64,000 nucleotides of DNA from Rhodopseudomonas pentothenatexigens (lineage in GTDB: Bacteria > Pseudomonadota > Alphaproteobacteria > Rhizobiales > Xanthobacteraceae), in contig NZ_UFQQ01000017.1 of the NCBI RefSeq assembly GCF_900218015.1, positions 1 to 64,000 of the forward strand. Direction: 5' to 3'. The position numbers and the translations under genes were made by a program. Shown here one piece after another: positions 8,445 to 17,378 of the stretch. The notes under the pieces were generated by a model. The model did not search any database. It was not told where the DNA came from and saw nothing but the letters and a program-made list of their open reading frames with translations. Each line of letters begins with the position of its first letter. Within the stretch, counting starts at the first letter, position 1.

Positions 8445-8810
8445 GATGCTTTCAGATCGCGTCCGATTTGCCTTGCGAAACGCTACTAGCTCCGTCACCG
8501 GCTCCGCAAGTCACAGTTTCCTTCGGCGGAACCGCCCTGCCACTGGGCCGCGCGGTCCGCAGCGGCGACCGCCAGCCTGGTTGGCGTCGGCGGCAAGATT
8601 ACGACACCATCACGCGGCATTCGTTCCTGCCCCGTGGTTGCTGTCATAGGTGATTGACCGCGGGGCGTTCCGGTGGTGATGTCCGCCGCAGCACAAGCCT
8701 TCTCCCGCGATCGGTCGCGATCGCGCATCGTTGTCACCACGTCCTGGACCGGGCCCCTCTGGCAGTTCGTTCGAACTGTGATGTCGGACTGGACGCTCAC
8801 GGAGCGCCCG
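8445..8810. other. Intergenic spacer pepF-terC, no gene seen
   Basis: Divergent spacer of about 366 bases. Open frames cross it on both strands but lack ribosome sites and family similarity. No clear promoter motif or hairpin was found apart from GC-rich stretches. Confidence 0.5.
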
Positions 8811-9443
8811 ATGGCCGACATTCTCTCGATTTTCACTCCCGAAGGTCTCGCAGCTCTCGCCCAGGTCGTGATGATCGACCTGGTGCTGGCCGGCGACAAC
8901 GCCGTGGTGATCGGGCTCGCAGCGGCCGGCCTGCCGAAGGCGCAGCGCGGCAAGGCGATCCTGATCGGCATTCTGGTCGCGACCGGTCTGCGCATCCTGT
9001 TCGCCAGCGTCACCGTGCAGCTCCTGCAGATCATCGGGCTGCTGCTCGCCGGCGGCGTGCTGCTGCTGTGGGTGTGCTGGAAGATGTGGCGGGAGCTGCG
9101 CAACCCGCCCGACGCCGACGAGATCGACGGCGAGAACGGCGCCGCGAGCGGCGCGCCGACCAAGACAATGGCGCAGGCGGTGTGGCAGATCACGCTGGCC
9201 GACGTGTCGATGTCGCTCGACAACGTGCTCGCCGTCGCCGGCGCGGCGCGCGAGCATCCGATCATCCTGGTATTCGGCCTCGGCCTGTCGATCGCGCTGA
9301 TGGGCATGGCGGCGACCTTCATCGCGAGGCTGCTGCACAAGCACCGCTGGATCGCCTATGTCGGCCTCGCCATCATCCTCTACGTCGCGCTCGACATGAT
9401 CTACCGCGGCGCGCTCGAGGTCTGGCCGCACGCGTTCGGATAA
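8811..9443 (+). CDS. TerC family integral membrane protein
   Basis: The 210-residue product is a TerC/YjbE-type protein with about seven membrane helices. The two family signatures are seen: VVMIDLVLAGDNAVVIGLAA near the N-terminus and ITLADVSMSLDNVLAVAGAA in the second half, with acidic residues (D..D/N) that form the metal path. TerC-like proteins are linked to manganese export and metal homeostasis at the membrane. GGAGCGCCCG directly precedes the ATG at 8811; in-frame starts further upstream lack this. The function in metal efflux is inferred from the family. Confidence 0.9.
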   Translation: MADILSIFTPEGLAALAQVVMIDLVLAGDNAVVIGLAAAGLPKAQRGKAILIGILVATGLRILFASVTVQLLQIIGLLLAGGVLLLWVCWKMWRELRNPPDADEIDGENGAASGAPTKTMAQAVWQITLADVSMSLDNVLAVAGAAREHPIILVFGLGLSIALMGMAATFIARLLHKHRWIAYVGLAIILYVALDMIYRGALEVWPHAFG

Positions 9444-9538
9444 GCGCGGATAATTTCCGCGACTTTCATCAAGCGTTAACGCATTCGTCGCAATCCTGCA
9501 CCAATTCGGGACAGTGCGGGTTGGGGCAGTAGCGAGTA

Positions 9539-11026
9539 ATGGTCGAGCGTATTCTGATCGCCGACGACGATGCAGTGCAGCGTCGGCTGGTCGAGAACAT
9601 GGTGCAGAAGTGCGGCTACGAGGCGATCACGGTCGATAGCGGCGATGCCGCGGTGGAGATGCTGACCGCGCCCGATGCGCCGGCGATCGACGCCGTGGTG
9701 CTCGACCTGGTGATGCCCGGCCTCGACGGACTCGGCGTGCTGTCGAAGATTCGCACCATCGGTCTCGACGTGCCGGTGATCGTGCAGACCGCACATGGCG
9801 GCATCGACAACGTGGTGTCGGCGATGCGCGCCGGTGCCCACGATTTCGTCGTCAAGCCGGTCGGGATCGAACGGCTGCAGGTGTCGTTGCGCAACGCGCT
9901 CAACGCCAGCGCGATGAAGGGCGAGTTGCAGCGCATCCGCCATGTCCGCGAGGGCCGGCTGACGTTTTCCGACATCATCACCCGCAGCGAGGCGATGGCG
10001 CCGGTGCTGCGCGCCGCCGAAAAGGCCGCCGGTTCGGCGATCCCGGTGCTGATCGAAGGCGATTCCGGTGTCGGCAAGGAACTTTTCGCGCGCGCCATCC
10101 ACGGCTCCAGCGACCGCCGCGCCAAGCCGTTCGTCGCGGTGAACTGCGGTGCGATCCCCGACAATCTCGTCGAATCGATTCTGTTCGGCCACGAAAAGGG
10201 CGCGTTCACCGGCGCCACCGAACGCCACGAGGGCAAATTCGTCGAAGCCTCCGGCGGCACGCTGTTTCTCGATGAGGTCAGCGAACTGCCGCTGACGGCC
10301 CAGGTCAAGCTGCTGCGCGCGCTGCAGGAAGGCGCCGTCGAAGCGGTCGGCGGACGCCGGCCGGTCAAGGTCGACGTCAGGATCATTTCGGCGACCAACC
10401 GCCGGCTGCTCGACCGGGTGAAGGCCGGCCAGTTCCGCGAAGACCTGTTCTATCGGCTGCACGTCTTGCCGCTGACGATCCCGCCGCTGCGCACCCGCCG
10501 CGAAGACATTCCGCCGCTGCTTCGCCACTTCCTGATGCGATTCTGCGCCGAAGAGAATCGAAGCATCGGCGGAATCAGCGGCGAGGCGATGGCGCGGCTG
10601 GCGCAACTCGACTGGCCGGGCAACATCCGCCAGCTCGAAAACGCGGTGTATCGCGCCGTGGTGATGAGCGACGGCGATCAGCTCGGACTCGACGACTTTC
10701 CGCTGGCAACGGCCCCGTCCGTGGTCCCCGCCGCGGCGGCCGAGGTCGCGCCGCTGGTGATCGAACGCAGCGAGCCGCAGTTCGTCGCCGGGCACGAAGT
10801 ACCGATCGCGCCGCTGCCGAGCGTCGGGACCCTGTCGATGCTGACGGCCGATGACGACGTGCGACCGCTCGACGAAATGGAACGCGAAATCATCCGGTTC
10901 GCGATATCGCACTATCGCGGCCAGATGTCCGAAGTGGCGCGGCGGCTGAAGATCGGCCGTTCGACGCTGTATCGCAAGCTCGACGAGATCGAGGCCGAAC
11001 GCGCCGCCCAGGTGGATTCCGGCTAG
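9539..11026 (+). CDS. NtrC-family sigma-54-dependent response regulator
   Basis: The 495-residue protein has a receiver domain (residues 1-120, phospho-acceptor D56 in VVLDLVMPG), an AAA+ domain with Walker A GDSGVGKE near 174-181 and the sigma-54 contact loop GAFTGA at 221-226, and a C-terminal Fis-type helix-turn-helix (about 455-490, EVARRLKIGRSTLYRKL). It should activate sigma-54 promoters when phosphorylated. No kinase gene is adjacent, so it is an orphan regulator; the single-receiver VERILIADDD type is widespread and uncharacterised in Bradyrhizobiaceae. A 110-residue Pro/Ala-rich linker precedes the HTH. Confidence 0.95.
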   Translation: MVERILIADDDAVQRRLVENMVQKCGYEAITVDSGDAAVEMLTAPDAPAIDAVVLDLVMPGLDGLGVLSKIRTIGLDVPVIVQTAHGGIDNVVSAMRAGAHDFVVKPVGIERLQVSLRNALNASAMKGELQRIRHVREGRLTFSDIITRSEAMAPVLRAAEKAAGSAIPVLIEGDSGVGKELFARAIHGSSDRRAKPFVAVNCGAIPDNLVESILFGHEKGAFTGATERHEGKFVEASGGTLFLDEVSELPLTAQVKLLRALQEGAVEAVGGRRPVKVDVRIISATNRRLLDRVKAGQFREDLFYRLHVLPLTIPPLRTRREDIPPLLRHFLMRFCAEENRSIGGISGEAMARLAQLDWPGNIRQLENAVYRAVVMSDGDQLGLDDFPLATAPSVVPAAAAEVAPLVIERSEPQFVAGHEVPIAPLPSVGTLSMLTADDDVRPLDEMEREIIRFAISHYRGQMSEVARRLKIGRSTLYRKLDEIEAERAAQVDSG

Positions 11027-11048
11027 CCGCGGTTGGTCACGACCGCGG
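11027..11048 (+). terminator. Hairpin immediately after the response regulator
   Basis: CCGCGGT and ACCGCGG form a perfect 7-bp stem with an 8-nt loop starting at the base after the stop codon. There is no good T-tract, so termination would be weak. Confidence 0.35.
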
Positions 11049-11376
11049 TACGGTTTCAGGGTATTTGGAACCGGACGTGGCGGACAATGGCAGAGGCGGA
11101 CGCGTGCGGCGACTGATTCGCGGATGGTTTTGAACCGTGGCGCGCGAGTGACAGACAACCGAGGCGACCCGTGGCAGAACGCCGAACCGCCTCAGCGAAT
11201 TGAGCATTTGGTCAGTTTGTCGTGAGTCCGCCCGGCCGGTGCTGGCCGCTCGAACCGGGCCTGTGTATCCTCAGACTGAACGAGGGATCGGACATGCGCC
11301 TGTCATGGTCGCGATCCACGACACCGAACCGCTAGCACAACTGCCGGCCGGCGGCAGCTTCCCAAGGGGTAGATGA
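11049..11376. other. Intergenic spacer before L,D-transpeptidase gene
   Basis: About 330 bases with no supported gene. It ends in AAGGGG shortly before the ATG at 11377. No promoter consensus could be assigned with confidence. Confidence 0.5.
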
Positions 11377-13566
11377 ATGCGAGATCACTCGACTGGACGC
11401 CGCGGCTTCGAAGGCGTGCTGATGGCCGTCGCGGCGACCTTCCTCACCGTATCGGCGACCTCAGCGCCGGCGCAGTCGCCGACGCGGTCGCCCGCGGATC
11501 TCGCAATCGACGCCGCCGTGCCGGTTCCGACCCCGGTCGACCTGCCGCCGCCATCGATCGGCGATTTCAAGCTCGACTCGGCGCCGCCGTCCGTCACCGA
11601 CCCCACCAAGAACGCCGCCGCCCCGGCCAAGGCCGAGGATCGGAAGGATGCCACCGCCGCCGCGCCTTCCGCGGCCGGTCCGAGCAATGACACCGCGGCA
11701 ACCACACCGGCTACCGACGCGCCGAAAACCGAGGCACCGCCCGCGACCGCTGCAGCTCCGGCGGCCGAGCCTGCAAAGCCGGCCACCGAACAGGCGGCTT
11801 CTCCAAAGCCGGCGGAGCCGCAGCAGCCCGTCAGCAAGGTGGCGGCGGCCGATCAGCCGGTCGCCGACCAGCTCCGCGATCTGCTGGCCAAGAGCGCGTC
11901 GCGCTATTTCGAACGCAAGGTCGAACGCAGCGCAGTGGAGAAGTTCTACGAGGCTCGCGACTACGCGCCGGTGTGGACCAGCGCCGGCGCGCTGACCGCC
12001 CCCGCCAAGGGCGTGATCGCGCGGCTGAAGGATGCCGCCGCCGACGGCCTCGATCCCGACGACTATCCGGTGCCGAACTTCACGGCCGCGACCTCGCCGG
12101 AGACGCTCGCCGAGGCCGAACTGCGGCTGACCGAGAGCATGATGGACTATGCGCGCCAGGCCCAAAGCGGGCGTATGCACTGGTCACAGGTGTCGGGCGA
12201 CATCCAGTATCCCGAGCATCCGATCGATCCGGCGCAGGTGCTGGCCAAGGTCACGACCGCGGCCGATGCTTCGGCGGCGCTCGACAGCTACAACCCGCCG
12301 CACAAGCTGTACCGCGAGCTGAAGAAGAAGCTCGCCGAACTGCGCGGCGAAGGCGACCGGCCGGTGGTCAAGATCGCGGAGGGCGCCACGCTGCGCTACG
12401 TGCCGGCGCAGAAGCGCCGCGCCGAGGCGACGATGGACGATCCGCGCGTGCCGCAACTGCGCGCCCGGCTCGGCGTCACCGAGAACGCCGACAGCACCGC
12501 CTACGACGCCACCGTCGCGGAGGCAGTGCTCAAATTCCAGCACAGCGCCGGCCTGAATGCCGACGGCGTCCTCGGCGACCGCACTGTGCAGGCGATGAAC
12601 ACGCCGAAGCGCGACCGCGCCATCGACACCATCATCGTCAATATGGAGCGCTGGCGCTGGCTGCCGCGCGACCTCGGCGTGCCGGCGCTCGGCGACGCTT
12701 ACGTCATCCTGAACATTCCGGACTATACGCTGAAGGTGATGCAGCACGGCGCCGAAGTGTGGTCGACCCGCGTTGTCGTCGGCAAGCCGGGCAAGCACGC
12801 GACGCCGCTGCTGACGGAGACGATGAAGTACATTACCGTCAATCCGACGTGGAATGTGCCGCCGTCGATCATCTACAACGAATATCTGCCGGCGCTGCAG
12901 CAGGATCCGACGGTGCTCGACCGCATGGGACTGAAGCTGTCGCGCAACCGCGACGGCTCGATCCACATTTCGCAGCCGCCCGGCGAAGCCAACGCGCTCG
13001 GCCGTATCCGCTTCAACTTCCCGAACAAATTCCTGGTGTATCAGCACGACACCCCGGACAAGAACCTGTTCGGCCGGGACGAGCGCGCCTACAGCCACGG
13101 CTGCATGCGGGTGCAGAATCCGGATCAATACGCGGCGACGCTGCTCAATATCGCGATGCCCGACAAGTCCTATACTCCGACCAAGGTCCGGTCGATGTAC
13201 GGCCGCAGCGAGGTCAACCTCAACTTCCCGACGCCGATCCCGGTCAACATCACCTACCAGACCGCGTTCGTCGATGACGCCGGCAAGCTGCAGCTCCGCA
13301 AGGACATCTACGGCCGCGACGCCCAGATGCTGGCGCTGCTGAAGAACGTCAAGAGCAAGAACCTCGAGGCCGTGGTGGCGCATTCGCAGCCGAACTACAC
13401 GCGGCCGACCCGGCTGCCCGACGGCGTCAGCGTCGCCGGCGACTACACCGGCTCCTCGGGGGCCTCCTCCAACCCGTTCTCATTCTTCGAGAACCTGTTC
13501 GGCGGGCCGCAGCCGCGCCCGCAGCAGCCGGCTGCGCGCAATCAGCGCCGGGTCTACACCCGCTGA
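11377..13566 (+). CDS. YcbB-like L,D-transpeptidase with peptidoglycan-binding domain
   Basis: The 729-residue exported enzyme has a signal peptide (AVAATFLTVSATSAPAQ), a Pro/Ala-rich spacer to about residue 160, a scaffolding region, a peptidoglycan-binding repeat (TVAEAVLKFQHSAGLNADGV, about 378-400) and the YkuD catalytic domain with the motif YSHGCMRV, catalytic cysteine at about residue 576. It should form 3-3 crosslinks between meso-diaminopimelate residues in the periplasm. It is longer than E. coli YcbB (615 residues) because of the spacer. AAGGGG precedes the ATG. The next gene is another periplasmic wall protein. Confidence 0.95.
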   Translation: MRDHSTGRRGFEGVLMAVAATFLTVSATSAPAQSPTRSPADLAIDAAVPVPTPVDLPPPSIGDFKLDSAPPSVTDPTKNAAAPAKAEDRKDATAAAPSAAGPSNDTAATTPATDAPKTEAPPATAAAPAAEPAKPATEQAASPKPAEPQQPVSKVAAADQPVADQLRDLLAKSASRYFERKVERSAVEKFYEARDYAPVWTSAGALTAPAKGVIARLKDAAADGLDPDDYPVPNFTAATSPETLAEAELRLTESMMDYARQAQSGRMHWSQVSGDIQYPEHPIDPAQVLAKVTTAADASAALDSYNPPHKLYRELKKKLAELRGEGDRPVVKIAEGATLRYVPAQKRRAEATMDDPRVPQLRARLGVTENADSTAYDATVAEAVLKFQHSAGLNADGVLGDRTVQAMNTPKRDRAIDTIIVNMERWRWLPRDLGVPALGDAYVILNIPDYTLKVMQHGAEVWSTRVVVGKPGKHATPLLTETMKYITVNPTWNVPPSIIYNEYLPALQQDPTVLDRMGLKLSRNRDGSIHISQPPGEANALGRIRFNFPNKFLVYQHDTPDKNLFGRDERAYSHGCMRVQNPDQYAATLLNIAMPDKSYTPTKVRSMYGRSEVNLNFPTPIPVNITYQTAFVDDAGKLQLRKDIYGRDAQMLALLKNVKSKNLEAVVAHSQPNYTRPTRLPDGVSVAGDYTGSSGASSNPFSFFENLFGGPQPRPQQPAARNQRRVYTR

Positions 13567-13610
13567 ACAGCTTTCGCGTCTTCCGGCGCCCAAAGTTAGC
13601 GAACGATTTC

Positions 13611-13638
13611 AAGGGCTCGCCGCAAGGCGGGCCCTTTG
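13611..13638 (+). terminator. Terminator after L,D-transpeptidase
   Basis: AAGGGCTCGCC and GGCGGGCCCTTT pair with one mismatch over a GCAA tetraloop, 44 bases past the stop codon, ending in TTT. Confidence 0.7.
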
Positions 13639-13845
13639 TCGTTAACCCAGATTAACCATCCTCCATCTAGATTGCGGCACCGGGCTCGATTTCGCCATAG
13701 TCAGAGGGTTAGGGTTGACGATCGACTTGGGGTCACGGGCGCCGTTTCCGGATCGGTAACTTCGGTAAATGGCGCGTTCACCCTGTCACGCTGACTGGGG
13801 TTCGCGGGCAGGGTTCGTTGGTCGACCATTGGTGGGGCTGTTTTC

Positions 13846-15492
13846 GTGCTGGCTGCACTCTCGCGCCGTCTCAAATCACTGTCGATGCCCAGAGCCGGCT
13901 ACGGCGCGGTGCTGACCTCGGTGCTGTTGCTGGCCGGTGCAGGCTCGGTCCACGACGCGTCCGCCGTCGGTGACAGCCGCACCCTGTCGTTCCACCACAC
14001 CCATTCCGGCGAAAGCCTCACCGTCACCTTCAAGCGCAGCGGCCGTTACGACGAAGACGCGCTGAAGCAGCTCAATCATTTCCTGCGCGACTGGCGCTCC
14101 CAGGAAAAGACGGAGATGGACCGCCGATTGTTCGACATCCTGTGGGAGGTGTACCGGGACGTCGACGCCAAACAGCCGATCCAGATCATCTCCGCCTACC
14201 GCTCCCCCGCCACCAATGCGATGCTCCGCCGCCGCTCCTCAGGCGTGGCGCGCCACAGCCAGCATACGCTGGGGCACGCGATGGACTTCTTCATTCCCGG
14301 CGTGGCGCTGGAGCAGATCCGGTTTGCCGGACTGCGGCTGCAGCGTGGCGGCGTCGGCTTCTATCCGACCTCCGGCTCGCCGTTCGTACACCTCGATACC
14401 GGCGGAGTCCGGCACTGGCCGAGGATGACCGCCGATCAGCTCGCCCGCGTGTTCCCGGACGGCCGCACCGTGCACGTCCCGTCCAACGGCAAGCCGCTGC
14501 GGGGCTACGAGCTGGCGCTGGCCGACATCGAAAGCCGCCGCGACGGCAGCAGCGCCGCGCCGGCCAAGACCAATTTCCTCGCGTCGCTGTTCGGCGGCAA
14601 GTCGCGTGACGACGAGGATGAAGCCGCGACCGCGGCCAAGCCGTCCGGTGCCAAGCCGATGGCCGACATCAAGGTCGCCGCCGCCGACGCCGTGGCGGCC
14701 GCCGCCGGCCTGAAACCGACCGAGGCGCCCGCCACCGATCCGGTGCCGATGCCGCGCGCCAAGCCCGCCGCTGCGATCCAGCTCGCTTCCGCTGGCGATG
14801 TGGTGCTGCCGGCGCCGCGTCCGGCACAGGCCGCGAAGGCGGAAGCCAAACCGGCCGACGCCAAATCCGCCGAGCCGAAGCTGCAGACCCCGGCCGACAT
14901 CATCAACGCCCGGGGCTTCTGGGACGATTTCCCGGTGGCCTCCGAGCAGGCAAAGCGGCCGCAGGTCGCCGCCATCAGCGCGCGCGAGGCGTTGGCCGCC
15001 GCCGACAAATCGGACGAGGCGGCAATGAATGCGCTGGCCTACGCGGCGCCGGTGCAGGACAACAGCTCGCAGCATCCGCGAAGCCGGCATGCGCGGGTGG
15101 TGACAGCCAGCGCGCCGATCCCGCACAGCTTCCGTTCGCAGAACTCGCGCCATGCGGCAGTGTCGGGCAAGATCGACAGCGTGATCGGCAAGTCGTCCGG
15201 TCAGGGCAAGACGGTGATCGCGACCTCGGCACGGCTCGCCGCCGCCGGCAGCCGTGACAACGACGTGTGGATTCGCGCGATGATCCTGATGCCGCGGGCG
15301 ATGCGCACCGCCGCCACCGTGATCGGCGATCCCGACATGACGCTGCTGACCGGATATTTCGTCAAGCCGGAGGCCACCCTGGCAATGGGTTTTGCCGACG
15401 ACCCGCAGCCGGGTCTGTATGCCGACGCCTTCAGCGGCACGGCGGTCGCGACGCTGACAACCACCTCGTTCCCGGGCGATTCATCGCGCTGA
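13846..15492 (+). CDS. Exported DUF882 (YcbK/M15A-like) wall protein with long C-terminal region
   Basis: The 548-residue protein begins at a GTG and has a twin-charge signal segment with hydrophobic core (AVLTSVLLLAGAGSVHDASA). Residues about 45-215 are the DUF882/peptidase M15A domain: SAYRSPATNAMLRRR, then SQHTLGHAMDFF (histidine and aspartate ligands) and PFVHLDTG (final histidine). The family is related to D-Ala-D-Ala carboxypeptidases and E. coli YcbK, and usually lies next to an L,D-transpeptidase as here. The remaining 330 residues are Ala/Pro-rich with a conserved-looking end of unknown role. Periplasmic peptidoglycan remodelling is inferred. Confidence 0.9.
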   Translation: MLAALSRRLKSLSMPRAGYGAVLTSVLLLAGAGSVHDASAVGDSRTLSFHHTHSGESLTVTFKRSGRYDEDALKQLNHFLRDWRSQEKTEMDRRLFDILWEVYRDVDAKQPIQIISAYRSPATNAMLRRRSSGVARHSQHTLGHAMDFFIPGVALEQIRFAGLRLQRGGVGFYPTSGSPFVHLDTGGVRHWPRMTADQLARVFPDGRTVHVPSNGKPLRGYELALADIESRRDGSSAAPAKTNFLASLFGGKSRDDEDEAATAAKPSGAKPMADIKVAAADAVAAAAGLKPTEAPATDPVPMPRAKPAAAIQLASAGDVVLPAPRPAQAAKAEAKPADAKSAEPKLQTPADIINARGFWDDFPVASEQAKRPQVAAISAREALAAADKSDEAAMNALAYAAPVQDNSSQHPRSRHARVVTASAPIPHSFRSQNSRHAAVSGKIDSVIGKSSGQGKTVIATSARLAAAGSRDNDVWIRAMILMPRAMRTAATVIGDPDMTLLTGYFVKPEATLAMGFADDPQPGLYADAFSGTAVATLTTTSFPGDSSR

Positions 15493-15524
15493 GCGCGTCT
15501 TCGGTCCAATTCGTCTTCGACTTG

Positions 15525-15552
15525 AAGGCCCGGGCTGGTCCCGGGCCTTGGT
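15525..15552 (+). terminator. Terminator after DUF882 gene
   Basis: AAGGCCCGGG and CCCGGGCCTT form a perfect 10-bp stem with a 5-nt loop, 32 bases after the stop. Confidence 0.7.
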
Positions 15553-15659
15553 CTGTCGAAGGCGGTTCGCGCCGGCCGGCGGGGCAAATCCGGCGCGGTG
15601 CAGGCATTAGAGCGGCTCATCGTTTGATTGAAACGATCCGACGTTTCCGAAGGCACTGA

Positions 15660-15775
15660 GTCCTCATCCTGAGGAGCCCGGCGAAGCCGGGCGTCTCGAA
15701 GGATGGGGTAACGCGTTCCCTGCGTCACATGGTTCGAGACGGCGCTACGCGCCTCCTCACCATGAGGTTGTGCGT
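15660..15775. repeat. Palindromic intergenic repeat
   Basis: CCTCATCCTGAGGAG, GAAGCCGGGCGTCTCGAAGGATG and GGTTCGAGACGGCGCTACGCGCCTCCTCACCATGAGG form a nested inverted repeat typical of Bradyrhizobiaceae dispersed elements. It occupies the convergent spacer between the DUF882 and DUF2312 genes, about 350 bases in total, which otherwise holds only the terminator. Confidence 0.65.
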
Positions 15776-15842
15776 GTGGCAGGCGGTGCCGATCAACTCT
15801 GATTCTATCAAAAACAGAACTGCTCTAGGCCGGGTACCGGCC

Positions 15843-16115
15843 TCAGAGCATCCCGAGCGCCTGCATGTAGGTCTCGAGGATCGTCTCCTGCTCGGCGCGC
15901 TCGTTGGCGTCCTGCTTGCGCATCCGCACGATGGTGCGCAGCGCCTTGACGTCGAAGCCGTTGCCCTTGGCCTCCGCATAGACGTCACGGATGTCGTCGG
16001 AGATCGTCTTCTTCTCTTCCTCGAGACGCTCGATCCGCTCGATGATCGCCCGAAGCTGGTCCTTGGCGAAATTGGTCGCGGGATCGTCCTGGACGGCGGC
16101 AGCGGAGGTGGCCAT
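15843..16115 (-). CDS. DUF2312 domain protein
   Basis: The 90-residue protein belongs to DUF2312 (UPF0335), a short alphaproteobacterial family. A coiled-coil central helix ([20 protein letters not shown]) and the conserved [19 protein letters not shown] and IVRMRKQD elements are present; these resemble the GapR nucleoid-associated protein of Caulobacter, which is in the same family and binds overtwisted DNA ahead of replication forks. The ATG at 16115 has AGGAG upstream; the open frame continues 25 residues further without support. DUF1244, DUF1036 and pyk follow, a neighbourhood common in this order. Confidence 0.92.
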   Translation of the reverse strand: MATSAAAVQDDPATNFAKDQLRAIIERIERLEEEKKTISDDIRDVYAEAKGNGFDVKALRTIVRMRKQDANERAEQETILETYMQALGML

Positions 16116-16302
16116 CGTGCACTCCTGGCAGATAATGATTGGGAAAAGCGGCGGGGCGGTCGCCTCGCGCGCCGCATCTGCGCCGGACACTCTTCGCCGC
16201 GACGCCTCCCGTCAAGGGGCATCACGCCCATCCACAGCGACCCACAGCGGAAAACGCCGGCGCCGAAATTGCGCCTTGATGCGCGGTCTGACGGCGCCGC
16301 GG

Positions 16303-16602
16303 TCAGTGGCTGTGCGGGTGCGATTTCTTGAAGGCTTCGACCTGATCCGGCGTGGCGGCGCTCTGGTACTTCGCCTTCCAGGTCTCGTACGGCATGCCGT
16401 ACACCGCCTCGCGGCTCTCGTCCCGGCTCATCGCCACGCCTTGCGCGTCTGCGGCGTCCTTCAGCCAGTTCGACAGACAATTGCGACAGAACCCGGCGAG
16501 GTTCATCAGATCGATGTTCTGGACGTCGGTGCGCTCGCGCAGATGCGTGACCAGACGACGAAACGCCGCCGCTTCCAGTTCTGTTCGGGTGCTGTCGTCC
16601 AT
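16303..16602 (-). CDS. DUF1244 domain protein
   Basis: The 99-residue protein matches DUF1244: AFRRLVTHLRERTDVQNIDLMNLAGFCRNCLSNW, with the conserved CRNCLSNW motif, and the closing YGMPYETWKAKYQ. Structures of this family show a small helical fold; no reaction is established. I placed the start at the ATG at 16602 because the family begins near this point and the upstream extension is arginine-rich shadow sequence. It is divergent from the DUF1036 gene. Confidence 0.9.
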   Translation of the reverse strand: MDDSTRTELEAAAFRRLVTHLRERTDVQNIDLMNLAGFCRNCLSNWLKDAADAQGVAMSRDESREAVYGMPYETWKAKYQSAATPDQVEAFKKSHPHSH

Positions 16603-16793
16603 GCGATCACCTTGTGCTGCGCCTGTGGTTCTTCCCAGATGGGGACGGGCTGAGATTTTGCCACATCTGGGGGTTACAGCCGACTCCGCCACGCGGCGGC
16701 CCCCGCTCCGGGCGGCCCGCCCGCGGCAGGGCGACCGTTGACAGGCCGGCCCTGTCACGCGAAATCATCAGCAAATTGGTATAGCTTGGCTGC

Positions 16794-17378
16794 ATGATCA
16801 TCATAGATTCCCTCCCCTTCCGGCACATCTGGGCCCGCCCCGCGGCAGCCGTGACGGCGACGCTCGCGTTGGCCGTGCTGCTGTGCGGCAGCGCCCCCGC
16901 CGCTGCCGACTTCCGGCTGTGCAACAACACCTCGAGCCGGGTGGGGATCGCACTGGGCTACAAGGACGTCGACGGCTGGACCACCGAAGGCTGGTGGAAC
17001 GTGTCGTCGCGCAGCTGCGAGACGCTGCTGCGCGGAGCGCTGGTGGCGCGCTACTACTACATCTACGCGCTCGACTACGATCGCGGCGGCGAGTGGTCCG
17101 GCCAAGCCTTCATGTGCTCGCGCGACAAGGAATTCACCATCAAAGGGACCGAGAACTGCCTGGCGCGCGGCTTCGATCGCACCGGCTTCTTCGAGGTCGA
17201 CACCGGCGACCAACGGGCCTGGACCGTGCAATTGACCGAAAGCAACGAACAGAACACGCAGAAGCTGCCGGGACTGCCCGGAGCGCCCGGAACCGGACTG
17301 CCGGGCATTCCCCCGACGCCTGGTCGCACCGCACCCGCCACGCCCGGCGCGCCGGGCGATGCCGGGACCAAGCCATGA
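16794..17378 (+). CDS. Exported DUF1036 protein with collagen-like tail
   Basis: The 194-residue protein has a signal peptide (AAVTATLALAVLLCGSAPAAA) and a DUF1036 domain at about residues 39-140 (FRLCNNTSSRVGIALGYKD, GWTTEGWWNV, the cysteine in SRSCETLL). The last 40 residues are glycine/proline triplets resembling a short collagen-like tail. DUF1036 genes usually stand directly before pyruvate kinase in Rhizobiales, as here, where the stop TGA overlaps the pyk start (ATGA). The role is unknown; a periplasmic location is predicted. Confidence 0.9.
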   Translation: MIIIDSLPFRHIWARPAAAVTATLALAVLLCGSAPAAADFRLCNNTSSRVGIALGYKDVDGWTTEGWWNVSSRSCETLLRGALVARYYYIYALDYDRGGEWSGQAFMCSRDKEFTIKGTENCLARGFDRTGFFEVDTGDQRAWTVQLTESNEQNTQKLPGLPGAPGTGLPGIPPTPGRTAPATPGAPGDAGTKP

